Below, piece by piece: positions 46,200 to 61,500 of a stretch of DNA of 64,000 nucleotides. Source of the DNA: Theristus sp. LFF4_11 (Eukaryota; Nematoda; Chromadorea; Monhysterida; Xyalidae); contig JASANC010005750.1 of the NCBI GenBank assembly GCA_030248135.1, positions 1-64,000 on the forward strand, in the 5' to 3' direction. The notes beneath the pieces were generated by a model. It did no database searches and was not told the DNA's origin. It was given only the letters and a program-made list of their open reading frames with translations. Both the position numbers and the translations under genes were made by a program. The first letter of the stretch is position 1, and the number at the start of each line of letters is the position of its first letter.

Positions 46200-49100
46200 G
46201 CGCATTTTTGGAACTGACTGTCTGCCCGCCCAAATGCACAGCTGCGGTTGTTGTTGCCGCAGACAAATGCCACATCACCCAGGCAGCGCTCAATTTCGCG
46301 GTCTCAGCGATAGAATTCCTCCGAATCCGGCGGTCAGACATGAGGGGGGGCAGTTGGAACGACTCTGCTACTCTCCGGATGAACCATCGCTTCTGCTGAC
46401 GATCGATCCCTACAAATGCAACACGAAGATCATCGGAGTTCAGTGAAATAGAACGCAGGTTGATCAACGATCGTGCAGCGGTGCAGCATCAAGCTTGGGT
46501 GAGGACGGGCGCACTCGCACGCTGGTGCAATACAACACAACCCACCTGAGCAACTGAGTTATCATGGTCAGTCAGTCAGTTTTATTCTGCAGTGCGCGGC
46601 ATGATAATACCAGAGAATGACACCATGAGTAGGCAAGCCAAAAAGCCATGGCGGTCTTTGCTATCGGAGCAGTCTGCACACGGTTGCATGCTCCACGACA
46701 AGAAAGTTGCATGCAAGCTCCTGATTCGCAGTGAATTTCGGCGGCTGTTCGTCTGCATGGCGTTGCGTGTGGACAGTCCAGAACACGATCTCACACATCA
46801 GCCACTTGTGTGCTCCATCCACCAAACAACCGTAATTTTCATAACAAATAGCTGTGAAACACAGCACGCTGTTTTCAACCACCTTGTTTCGTGACGCTTG
46901 AGCGGATTGTTTTAGAATGATAGAGAATCAATGAAAGTGCACTTTGTTTCTGATAACACCGTCACTTCAAGCGATCGTTCTATTCTTGTTCTGTCAATAA
47001 ATATCGAACACAACAGCACGACAAACAAACAGACAATTTCAAGGCATTGACAAAGACAAAGGATTAGAAAAAAGAAAAGATACTCGTAACATGGGCATTG
47101 AAATGTTGTTTCACAAACAAAGGATCGTTCAAAACTCCAGGCTTTTGCCGTCGGCTGTTGTGGAACAAGCGGACTGCGCTGCTGCCTCTATGGACACATC
47201 TGGGGGCAAGTGGAATTTCTGAACAAAAAGGGATGGATGCCTTGAGGATTGGCGACCCTACGAAATCGGAAAGCTCAGAAGTGAAAAAAGCCAACTTCGA
47301 TGACAAAACGATTGCGCCTCAATTTGAACACTAGATCCACTGTCTCGGGTATGTTTATGGCCAGCGAGTTCAGACGAGGCAACTTTATCACGTGCAACTG
47401 ACCTGAGCGAGCATATAACTCCTATGTTTGATTATTGAAACAAAAACAAGGCGTGTGTCAAACCAAGTAAAAAACCAACCATGGTACTTTGAAAACACCG
47501 GATTATTTTCGTTTTCGGTGCCAGCAAAACCTTCCAGTCGAAAGACAGCATCGGAATAATAATAAACACGGTTGCACAGATGCTTCGGCTGAAAGCATCA
47601 AGCACACTGGACTGCACACGCAAGTTTCACAAAAAACAGCAACAAGACAACCAGAAAACAGTGCTCGAATGAGAAAAGATTGCTCACAAGTGTTTCGTGA
47701 GGCAATGAGACACAACAAACGGCATAGGCATCTCGTAGCAAAGCACGCAGAGCAAACAGGAATTGAGGTAGACGCTCGGGGTTGCCTGAATGCGGGAAAA
47801 AAACGTTTTGAAATGTGCGTTGAAATACACCGTTTTAGACTGCAACCTGCAACACCCCACCAAAATGACGCCCACATGTGGCAGTGAAAAATTTGACCCT
47901 CAAACACAAGGTAAACACATCAAAAGTACAGGGTGTTGCAAAAGCTACAATGGACAGAATGGCTCGTTCTGGAGTCTGCTTCACCGTTCATGGTCGATTT
48001 CTGTGTGTTTTAGTTTTGTTTGCCTTTTTTCGATCTGGTGAAAACGTCACAGCTTCAGTTTATCTTTTTCGGTTTTGTTATTTTAAACTGTACTAAATTT
48101 CTTGAACATAAAGTCACTAATTTTAACTGCAAACTTGAAATGCATCTGAGCAAAACTGAAGTTTGTTTTTTCTCAACTTCTTTGTCATTTGCAACAAATT
48201 TATCCTTTGACAGACCACAAAACTGGTTGAAACAAATGAGAACAATCACAATTGTCTCCTGCACCCCTTTCGCAAATGCAGTCATTTTTTTGAATTTGCA
48301 AGAGCTTTAGTTAGCTTTCTATCAAGAAACAAGCGTGAATTTATCCGATTTTTAACTTTGACTTGAAAGCAATGCTGTGCATCCAAATTTTGAATCGCAA
48401 AATTTCAACACATTCAATCGCAAACATTTTTCAACCAATGCCTAAAATTTCAAGGTAAAAATGTTGAACCAAAACTCAAGAACGAGCCGTTTTGCCTATT
48501 GTAGTGTTTTGCAACACCCTGTAAATGAAGCTGCACCCCAGTGCGGTGATCCAAGTTGCTCAATAGAGACCCGGAGCAATTTCCGATTTGCAGCGGACTC
48601 GTTTGCACGTTCGCCCAGTAGACGGCGCAGGCGGTGCAGTGTCTGCAGCATTATGCACGTGTCCGTGTCGCTGCCGCCACTGCACTCGATTTGCGTCAAT
48701 TCACAGCGCGCCAGCCGCTCTGCCGGCATTCGAGTGGCCAGATCGAATTGTGTCGGGCTGCGATGCTGCCCGCCGCCACCGATGCAGCTCTGCAACACAC
48801 TCGAACGCCTGTCTACAGTGAAACTCTAAATTATAGGGAATCAGCTGATTGGTTGGTGGTCACGTGATGCATGCTTTCTGTGCACACATTGCTGTGCAGC
48901 GTCGTCAGTCGCCCTGCAGTGAAAACATGCATCACGTGACCACCAACCAATCAGCTGATTCCCTATAATTTAGAGTTCGACTGTAAATACAATGTATCAT
49001 CTCTTCTTTTGGTTCCGCGACTCAATGCACACGGGGATAGGATGTTGCATGGAATTCAAAATTAGGTAAGGTAGACGCTTCGTCGTGTGCTGACGTTTTA

Positions 49101-50259
49101 CGGATTTGATTCGGTTGTGGGGGTTTCCTTAGGGCGTGAAACTTTTGTGCCTCCGGTCTTCCTGAAACGATAATACAGACGAAAACACAATTGGACTGAA
49201 GAAATCGATCTGGTCACCCATTCGGTCTTCGATGCACCAGCACAAAAAATGATGGAAGAATTGACCATTTTTCCATTGCAAAGAAAGACGCATTTGTTAA
49301 ATTCTTAATCGTACCTTCACTTCCGGTACTGCAGCATAACGCCACGCGATTTTCACTAAAACAGTTTATTATTTTCTGATTTGAGAAAATCACGAGTCAG
49401 TCAAAAAAAACCCAATGCTTACTTTCTTCAACGTCAGCAGACGAGGACGGTTGATTCTGGCACTGAGACAGTTTGTCTGAGCCTGAATTGACCGGACCGG
49501 GTAAATTCTAAAATCAAACAAAATATAAAATGCCGTTGGCTCCAAAAACAACCACAACAAATGCAACCTGTAACGTGCGGCTGCAACAGGCGGCGACCAC
49601 ACAGAGATCGTGTTCGTGCATAACACCCTCAGCAAGAAAGTACGACTGCACATAGTGACTGTACGCACATCGGTGATTCTCTGCTGAAAACAAAAAACTC
49701 ATTATTTGTGAAAAATTTACGCTGCGTCTGAAACTCAATTTCCTTTTTTTGAAAATGAAATTGTTATTGATCCATTTTTGATTTACTCATCTCCAGACCA
49801 GAACAAGAAACCCGAAAAGTTTTCAGAGCTTGCAAACTACTCGCAAACGACTTGAAGGTGTAGCAAGTCTTAACAGGTTTAATAATGCAACGTTTTAACC
49901 TGAGATTTCTCCAAAAATATCACTCACAAACGGCCAAAATAGCTCACTCAATTGCTGCTGTGTGTACCAATTTGCGCTGTCAAAAAAACGCGCGAAAAGG
50001 TCGAAAAAAACAAACAATACGCCGTTTTCACCATTCTAGGCCCTAGGGTTCGAAATTTTAAATGAACAAATTTAGAAAAATGAACAAAAGCGATTAGCGA
50101 ACCTAACATAATTACGGAGCCAACGGGCATGCCACTGCCAAGAAGAGCATCCACTTCAGCGACGCCTGTGCTGGTCAGCAGCAAATTGTTGCGCACTGAC
50201 GGACGACAACCAGCCAAATCTGGCATTCGTGACGTGCCGGTTCGGACAAAGCTCATCAT
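46200..50259 (-). CDS. ELP4: Elongator complex subunit 4
   Basis: ELP4 is a RecA-fold subunit of the ELP4-6 ring of Elongator, which modifies wobble uridines of tRNA. Frame-consistent exons on the minus strand: 50259-50103, 49683-49568, 49507-49423, 49355-49315, 48789-48537. They encode in order LLTSTGVAEVDALLG with GMPVGSVIML (family STGLPSLDHILGGGLPVGS), YSHYVQSYFLAEGVM, NLPGPV (family ELPAP), the diagnostic MKIAWRY and SPTQFDLATRMP, and LLRVSIEQLGSPHWG (family ILRIGIQNLGSPLWG). A possible C-terminal exon near 46440-46200 has QKRWFIRR, FQLPPLMSD and AETAKL, resembling the family end, but the exons between 48537 and 46440 were not found. Start: MM pair at 50259, chosen because the upstream frame runs into a repeat. 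The five central exons are firm; the 3' end is tentative. Confidence 0.85.
48816..48983. mobile_element. TA-flanked MITE with long inverted repeats and CACGTG (ELP4 intron)
   Basis: The element starts CAGTGAAACTCTAAATTATA and ends TATAATTTAGAGTTCGACTG, with TA on each side (48814-48815, 48984-48985). Arms of about 55 bp contain AATCAGCTGATTGGTTGGTG and GTCACGTGATGCATG. It is 168 bp with no ORF. CAGT ends and TA duplication suggest Tc1/mariner. Its edge lies 26 bp from the acceptor end of ELP4 exon 5. Confidence 0.9.
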
Positions 50260-50311
50260 TGTATACTTTGACTCTCTCTCATCTGAGAAGGCGAAGCAGG
50301 ACCATCCGACC

Positions 50312-51740
50312 ATAGTTGTTCCAGAGCCGAGGGTTGGGGGGGCATAGTTGTTCCAGAGCCGGGGGTTGGGGGGGGCAGGGCGATATAGATAGCTGAAGAA
50401 AATTTTCCAGATAGATAGCTGGAAAATTGGGGGGGGCGGGGGGCGGTTGGCCCACATGTTTAAACGACTGGCGCTAGACATCTGCGTTAAACGACATTTG
50501 CCTAGAAACTAACCGTGTGTTTAACGCTTAAAATAAACTGCACTTCTCAGAATATTACCTAAACGTAATCCTAAGCAAAGCCTGAATCTAATCCTAATAC
50601 TAAGTTCAGCCCTAAGCCTAAGCCAAGCCTTTTTAGAAGTGCGGTGCATGAGCAAATGGTGCCCGTGACCACTCCAGGGAAGGGAATCCATTCCATAATC
50701 CTCATCCTGTTTAAACATGTAACATTAGGAGCAGGGTGTATGTGCATACGCGCACAATGATGTCACTTCCAACCAATCAGCGGAAGGAACTATCATTTCC
50801 AACCAATCAAGGGAAGGGAATCCATTCCATAATCCTAAATTCCTAATCCTGTTTAAACATGTAACATTAGGGGGGGGGGTTAGGACGCAACGCTTCATTA
50901 TGATATGCACCTGCCCCGCATCCGCATTGCTCATTGCTCATGATCCACTGGCGCGCGTGCACACACTCCGCGCTCAACAAAAACTCGCTCAAAACGCAGT
51001 TATTTTCATTCCTACTTTCTTAAAAAGGCTTGGCTTAGGTCAGGATTAGGTTAGGAACAGTTTTTACTTAAGATTAGGCTTAGGTTTGGTTTTTAGGTTT
51101 AGGTCCGTTTTAGCAATGTCCGAGAACATCCAATTGTGGAGCGTGAGTTAACTGGAGCGTAATATCATAAAACGTGCCAACCCATGTAGGATTGTTAAAA
51201 AAACAAAAATCGTCATTTTTGTTTTTTTTAATTAAAAAAAATTCAAAAATCAATTAGTTGTGCTAAATCAACCAGGGAGTTCGAAGAACCACATATGATA
51301 TGCAAGCGCCTCCGGAATGATTCCCGTATGGCGGAACTTTGGAGATTTTCTTTTGGTGACCTCAATTACCCCTTTTCCAAACCGTTACCATGCCTCTTCT
51401 AGTGTTTTGACCCCCAAAACGTCACTAATTGTCCCCAGCCCAAGTGAAATAATGCTAAAAAATACACTAAAAATCAAGTATAAACGCGTATTTTAGCGAA
51501 ATTTTCAAGAATTACGAGCAAAAATGGTCAATTTTAGTCAAAATTGACTCATTTTATGTTTTCGAAGACAAATTTTTTTAGATAGACAGCTGGCTGAGAA
51601 ATTTTTTCGATAGATAATAGCTGAGCCGAAAAAACCTGTCTGATAGAGATAGATTCGAAAAAATTTTGAGAACAACAACGTAGAACAACTATGAGCAGGA
51701 GTCAGGACTTGGGGGACTGGACTCATAGTTGTTCTCTAGG
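50312..51740. repeat. Repeat cluster upstream of ELP4
   Basis: Contains the CATAGTTGTTC repeat ends (50312, 50344, 51723); a direct duplication of GGAATCCATTCCATAATCCT and TGTTTAAACATGTAACATTA at 50685-50735 and 50815-50870; degenerate telomere-like CCTAAGCCTAAGCC at 50598-50630 and TTAGG-type repeats at 51030-51110; one arm of the 63523-63947 element at 51193-51430; and an inverted copy of the 15562-16044 interior at 51450-51700. No host gene is seen. Confidence 0.7.
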
Positions 51741-53401
51741 GGGGCTGGGGGGCGGTACGGGCCCGGCCCCACGAAACTCTGGGCACAAAAGCATGATGAC
51801 ACTTTCTGTGGGTAAAAAGCTATGTTTTTTTGCGTCCAAATGGTGCATTTTGCATCTTTTTTGGCCATTTGCATCCAATTTTTCGCATAAAGATGCTAAT
51901 TGCATCCTAGAATTATCAGTCAAAATGCAAAAATCATAAAAATTGTTCATCAAAAATTGTATTTTGCGGTGCAATTTTCAAAATTTACCCCTCAAAATTC
52001 ACAATCAAATTTCAATGGGGTACCCCCTCCCCAACCAATCGACACCCTCCCCCTACCCGGGCAAACCCCCCCCCCCCAATTTTGGTCAAAATACCCCCCT
52101 CTCGAATTTGGGGGGCCAGACCCCCCTCCCAGATTTCGACCCTCCAAACCCCCCCCCTACCAAATCCTGACCGTCTGACCACCCCCTTTGATTTTGACTT
52201 TCGATGGAGACATTTTCTCTTGTATACCTCTATATTTCTCTCATCTGTAGGTAGGTATCTATATTATCTGCATGTTTGTATCTCAATATACATTGTATGT
52301 TTTCTTGTATATGTACCATTTTGTTATACATTTACCACTTTGTACGTCAATACTGTACTTCAATATCAAGTCTCACCCGTGCAGCGTGTCTCGTTCGTTT
52401 AGCTTTCAGATGTCCCGAACGAAAATCAAAGCAAAATGTATGACTAGAGAGAGGCCTTGACTGGATGCTGTGGTTTCTAGCATTTTTATTCAACTTTTAT
52501 TCAGCACTTTTTGGTCCGACCCCCCCCCAGAATTTTCGGTCTCGCTCACACCGCCATAAGTTGTTGTTGTGTGTTTTTCATTATTTTTTAAATTTTTTAT
52601 TGTTGTTGAATGGAACCGGTAAAAAGCAACTGCAATATGTGGCAACTTACATGTCCGATATGACGTCCGATTTTGCTTTGTGGGCTGCAGACTTACATCG
52701 CGAGTGCTGGACACTGTTTTTTTTTGCGGTTTTGCCCAGGACGCGAAGACCGCGACGACCCCTGACTCGTCAGTTCCACGTCCAACATTTGCGGTGTTAC
52801 TCGCCAGTCCGCAGCCCATAAAGAAAAATCTGAACTTAAAATTTGTTTTTCCGCGTAAATGCCTAGCCACAAGCCACAAATGTGGCAGCTTTTATTGCTC
52901 CCAATCGATCTATTTTTTTTTGTTTATTTCATTTTAGTTTCAGTTCGCGTGCCGTAGATATCGTTTCATTGAGCACAAAATATTTTTGTCAGTGCTGCGA
53001 TTTTTAACCAAGAACTTCCCTTGTAAAACATCTAGGCATTTCAGAATTTCGAGCATGCCAAATAACTAGTTCTGGAATCACAATTTTTGGGTATGCTGTT
53101 GCAGTGCCGTGGCGTGCAAAACTGTTTTCGAAGAGAAACTCTGAAAAAATTTAAAGATAGAAGGTCTGTATTTCTCACACTTGATACTTGTCATTTTTAA
53201 TTTAACATCATTTTTACATTGTGGTTGGAACTCAAGTGCTGTTGTTGGTTCAGTTGCGCAGTGGGGCTCACGTAAACGTCGGAAAAATGTGCAGTTGTGA
53301 AGCCACTGATGGCGTCCACTGTTGTCGATGTTGCTGTTGGGGTCAGCCAGTAGGGAGTGCCTGATAATTGTCATTCATCAGATGCAAACACGCAACTAAA
53401 G
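51741..53401. other. Intergenic region with one inverted-repeat element
   Basis: 52673-52823 has inverted ends (TTTGTGGGCTGCAGACT against GTCCGCAGCCCATAAAG) and is probably a MITE. C-run blocks occur at 52020-52200. The open frame at 52465-52821 spans that repeat and has no recognisable domain. The rest is unremarkable. Confidence 0.45.
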
Positions 53402-56028
<2,627 letters not shown>

Positions 56029-58593
56029 TCTGCAAACACCGCTTAGATTGTATACTTCAAGTCAACCTGCACATTGTGCGTCGGTTACGGACGGATCAAG
56101 CTGTCGACTGCAAGTTTCACTGTAACCACCGTAACCTGTAACGATTTCTATGAGCAAAACACATTCACTTTTACTATACAGCGGCACACTCCGCCTCAAT
56201 ATCTGTGCTCCCATTAGGAGGTGCATATGTGTGTGCGCATGTGAGATCATCACGGCACTTAGCTTGCGTGCGTTGCCGTTAAGGGCGCTTAAGCAAACCA
56301 AACAAACACACAGTCTCACTCTCGCACTCTCGTCTGACTCAGCATAACATAAGCATATGATGGAATTTCATTGTAAGCAAATCGACACATGAAAGCCCCC
56401 ACAGCACTTTGCATCGAGCGCTGTAAATGTCGCACCGCATGTGGTCGTGTGCGCGCCAAAACTGAACCCATAAATTAGACCCCAATCAGTTGAACCGAGA
56501 TTTCACGCGTGTACCGCGGCATGCCTTAATGGCAGCGCGCTGCACTGCAAATTCAGGTGAGTGATGTGGTGAGAGAGAGAAAACGCTTGAAAATGGCTGC
56601 TCTGCCCGGCAATACTATCCATCGTCATCGACGCTTTAATGGAATACGTATTGTGCCGGGCGCTTTTCTGGGACGACAACAATATTCACAAGCTGAAAAT
56701 CTCTTGACAATCGCACCGCAACACTCTCAACCAGTTTTGCCGGGCTGTCGTTGTTCTTGTGATCTTTGTTCGGTTATAATTTGCTAAACAACACAAACAA
56801 GAAAATGAAAAACACGCTCCCCAGCTTGCCCGTCGCACGCCTCCCAAATGAAATAAACATGCGTAATTCCGACGTATCGTTTCATGAATGGTTTTGTTTG
56901 TAACAAACAAATTATGATGTGCGTTCAACTGTCCATTCTGGAACTAAGCGCCTATATAAACGCTTGAATCAGTACCGAAGATGACAGACATTTTTAGTAG
57001 GGGTGCCGAAAATTTTTTGGGGAATAGGGGTAAGTGGGACCCGCCGGACACCAGCCAGGGGTACACAGGATGCTAATCGGTTCTAGGGGGAGTGCCAACC
57101 CTCTGCATTTTTTATTGCAAAATTTCAGTTAAAAATTTGATTTATTTTTCAAGCAGAAATTTTAGTTTTATAAAGCAGCTTGACTGGGTGCTGGACGAAA
57201 TCTGATAGCCCGTAGCATGCAAAAAGCATAGGAATGAATATGTTCAACTTGCTTGAACAAAAAATACAAACCTAAGATACAATTCTGCAAGACATTTTAA
57301 CAACCGTACACGAAGTGAACATCGATACTTGATCGATCACAAAAAAATTACCAAACATCGTTTGTTTTACTATTGTTCATGCCAGCGAGAATTCACCGGA
57401 CCGGAATTCTTCGAATTAAATAAAATAAATCGAAACAAAACTTTTTTAATTTAAAACCAAAATGCCGATTTTTTTAAATCTGAAAGCATTTTCTTTGACA
57501 TTGTGGCTTCATTGCCCGGGATGGTTGTTTTTGTGAGAATTTACAACCTAGGTTCGCTGATGTTTTGCCCAGACTAGAAGATCTGTCTGTGGCAAAACAC
57601 CTTCGGCAGTTCTGCCTTGTGTCCGTCGCACTGACGAGCCAGGGGGCACCGCGGTATGCGTCTACCTGGCGAAACCGCAAACAGCGAACTTCGTGTATTA
57701 CCTTTAAAACCTTATTATTCCCCAAATTCCGGTTACCCCCAAGCCAAATCGCCAAAAATCGGGCTCGACTAGGGTTGTTAAACAAAAATCGAATTTTTTC
57801 AAAAAAGTGATTAAAAAACAAAAATGCCAATTTTTATAAAATTAAAAAAAAATTCGAAAAATTTTCATCTAATATGCTCTGCTGAAAGGGTTGGCCTGTC
57901 GTACTAAATCAAAGCACTGATGTTGGCAGACGTTGCCTAAACTGACCTAAACCAAAACCTAATTCTAAAGCCTAATTTTAAGCTAAACATAATCCTGACC
58001 TAATCCTAACCTAAGCCAAGCCTTTTCAAGAAAGAAGATGTCAGAACAATTGCATTTTAACAAGTTCTTATTCGGGCCGGAGCGTGTGCACGCGCGCTAG
58101 TGGATCATGAGCATGAGCATGCCGATGCCACGCGCGCGTGCGCATTCATACAGTTTGAATTAATAGCTGCCCCGCGAGCAAAGAGACTATGCTAACGCGA
58201 ACGCGCAAAACGCCGCAGAGCTACGCAGCACCTGCTGCGTGCGCTAATGATGCAAACGGGTTCGCAAAGCCCCAGTAGCTGTGGGGGCAGCTGTGTGATT
58301 TATTGAATGCGATTTGTGCAATTAGTGCCCGCAGAGGCGCCGCATAGCTGCACGACGTTTTGTGCATTCAAAAAGTGTTTTTATCTGCCGCATTGCTGTG
58401 CTTCACAATATGCGCGCATTTGCAAAATTTATCACCTGTCGCGCTAGCATTCCATCTGATTGTCAAAATTGATTGATAAAGCCAACGATTGTCAAAATAT
58501 TCATTTTTACTTTGATCCACTACCATTCCCATCAACTCTCAATGAGCAAAAACTCAAAACAACGTTCAACAAGCAAACAGGCAGACATAAAAA
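56029..58593. other. Intergenic region upstream of the ETS gene and LINE
   Basis: 57430-57850 carries A/T-rich inverted pieces (AAAATGCCGATTTTTTTAAA and AAAAATGCCAATTTTTATAA) related to the repeats at 63300. Degenerate CCTAA/TTAGG units occur at 57940-58025. 58190-58400 holds GCGAACGCG and CGCATAGCTGC blocks similar to 62890-63120. The LINE 5' UTR probably starts somewhere in the last 100-200 bp, but I cannot place its 5' end. I see no host gene. Confidence 0.45.
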
Positions 58594-61500
58594 TTGAAAC
58601 ACCAAAATACTATCGTCAAAACAAAGTCACAAGCTTGCTCAAAAAGCAGCGACAACCGAGAACCGGTTCCGATGTTGGCGCTTCCTCGAAGTGGAACCGG
58701 CGACCTCGGTCGCAAACGCCAACGACACGGCTTCGCCCATCCGTGCTGCTGCGGGTTTTCATCGAGGCGCAACCAGAGACCGCCGCCCTGGCTGCGCCGT
58801 AAATTGCTATTGTGCGGCGACGTCGAATTGAATCCAGGACCACGACAATATCAGTGCCCGAATTGCAACGACTGCGTCAGACGCCACGAATGGTCATTCC
58901 AATGCGGCCAGTGTGGTGAGTGGGTGCACAGACGATGCTCCGGCGGAGTGACACAGAGCTCGTACGACCGTCAATTATTCCACTGCAAAGGGTGCAACAC
59001 GGCCAGGCCACCCAACACACGAACACTACACCTGCAACATCCGACTGCGACAACATCCACTCACGAACGTCAGACACGTGCGCTGAGACTAATGCAACTG
59101 AACATCAACGGTCTACGCGCGAAACTGCCCGAGTTGCTTGACTTCCTCCGGCGTCATCGAATTGATGTCGCCGCGGTGCAGGAGACGAAACTCGACCAGT
59201 CCGTCGTTAAACTGTCAACACCAGGCTTCACGACTGTGCGCAAGGACCGAAACCGAAACGGCGGTGGCGTCGCATTCCTGATTTCTGACTCGGTCGTCTA
59301 CTCCAACGAAACGGTCCCCGCAGACATCGGAGACGAAGTCGAAGCAGTTAGCGTGTGCGTGGCTGGCTACAAACTGGTGAACGTTTACGTTCCACCGGTG
59401 AGTAGTTGCGCTGATCGCCGCTCGCTGCATCTGCAGCCACTGCTCACCGACGACGTCTTTGTGCTCGGGGACGTCAACGCGCATCATCGCGACTGGGACG
59501 CTGCAGGCCGGCCCGACCAGAGGGGTGACGAACTTGCCGGACAAATAGCCGCGTCAAATCTAGTCATACTCAACGACGGCGCCCCGACACGTCTAGCAGG
59601 CAGCGCATCATCGGCCCCGGACATCACGTTGGCTCCAGTGTCAGCTGCAGTGCGGTGTACTTGGAAGGTGCTCGCCGAGCTGAGCTCCGACCACCTTCCA
59701 GTGGTCGTTGAGATCGCCGGCGCTGCTCCCAGGATACTGAGCACTCCGCGGCGCACGTACACCAACTTCCGGAAGGCCGACTGGGAGGCATTTAGAACTT
59801 GCGTCGATGCACACCTGTCGAAGGCACGCGAACCGACATCCGTCTACGAAGCAGAAGCTATATTTCGGTCGGCCATCCTGACTGGGTCGAAGCGACACAT
59901 TCCAGCGGGTCACGTCAAAGACTTTGTCCCGAGCTTCCCCAGGGAGGCTCGTGACCTTCAGCGACGACGCGACGAGCTCAGACGACAAGACCCCGCACAG
60001 ACTGAACAGTTGGCCGAATTGAACAACCGCATCGCAACGTGCATCCGTGACGAACGTGCCCGCAAATGGCGGGAATTTGCGTCGACGATTGATCATCGAA
60101 CACCAGAAACAAGACTTTGGCGCACGCTCAAGAAAATCGACGGCCGCAAAGCGCAAGCACCAGCCAACGCATCGATACTATTCGGTGCCCAGCAGAAAAG
60201 CGACCCGCGTCAGATAGTGACGGCATTCAACCGTCAATTCATCCCTGCGGGCAGCGGCAGCGACAGACGCACGCGAGTTGTCGTCCGAGCTATTAAACGT
60301 CGACAGCGCGACATCCGTTTGTTCTTCGGAACAGATGTGGTCGCGAAGAAGTGCCAATCTATTTCCAACAGCACGGCGCAAGGTCCTGACGGCATCTGCA
60401 ATCGCCATTTGAAACACCTGGGTCCAACGGCGCATCGATGGCTGGCCAACATGTTCGCGAGGTCAATAAATGAATGCAAAATTCCGGCGATCTGGAAGCG
60501 AGCCAATGTGATTCCGCTCCTGAAGCCAGGAAAACCGCCAGAACTGAGCAACAGCTACCGCCCGGTGTCACTGCTTTCGCCCGTCGCCAAACTGTTGGAA
60601 CGCTTGTTGCTGGACCCGCTGTCACAGTACCTGCTGCCGCAGCTACGACAGCACCAGCACGGCTTCCGCAAAGGACGATCTACAATCTCAGCTCTCCTCA
60701 AGGTGTCGACATCGGTGGCGACCGGCTTCAACAGACCGAAACCTGCGGACCGCACGGCGCTTGTCTGCGTAGACCTGTCGAGGGCCTTCGACACGGTGGA
60801 CCACCGACTCCTGCTCAAGCAACTCTCGACGACTGATCTACCCGGCACCCTACTACGATGGCTATCGGCGTACTTACGAGGTCGAGAAGCGTGCTGCACA
60901 TTCAGAGGAGCAACGTCACCACACCGCCACATAAAAATGGGCGTGCCGCAAGGCTCGGTGCTATCGCCGCTTCTGTTCAACGTGTACGTCGCAGACATTC
61001 CTGAGCCGCCGCAAGAGGTCAACGTCGTCTCCTACGCCGACGACTTCACGCTGACGGCCAGCAGCCCCCGATACACGGAGGCAGCTGCGGTGCTGACTGA
61101 ATACCTGAATAAACTCTGCGCGTTCTTCGAACGTAAACGCCTGACAGTCAACGTCAACAAAACGACGGCGTCGCTATTCACGCCCGACAACCGAGAGCAC
61201 AAGGCCGACCCCAACGTGCGCATCGCCAACGCCAAGCTGCCGACAGAACTGACACCGAAGATTCTCGGCGTCACATTCGATCCAAAACTGTCATTCATGC
61301 AACACTGCAATGCTACCGCGTCCAAGGCATCAAGACGAGTCCGCACACTCAAGGCGCTCAGCGGCACTAGCTGGGGCGCCACAAAAGAGACACTGCTGAC
61401 GGTGCACCGCGCGACAGTCAAGAGCGTCATCAACTACGCTGCCCCGGTCTGGGCGCCCAACGCAGCCGCCACGAACATTGAAAAACTGCAGCGGGTGCAG

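Noticed and set aside
46192..46446. Plus-strand open frame ending SLLLTIDPYKCNTKIIGVQ
   Set aside because: The opposite strand has a better match (LPPLMSD, AETAKL) to the ELP4 C-terminus, and the plus-strand frame has no splice or family support.
53078..53374. 98-residue minus-strand open frame downstream of the ETS stop
   Set aside because: It lies beyond the stop of the last ETS exon and shows no family features.
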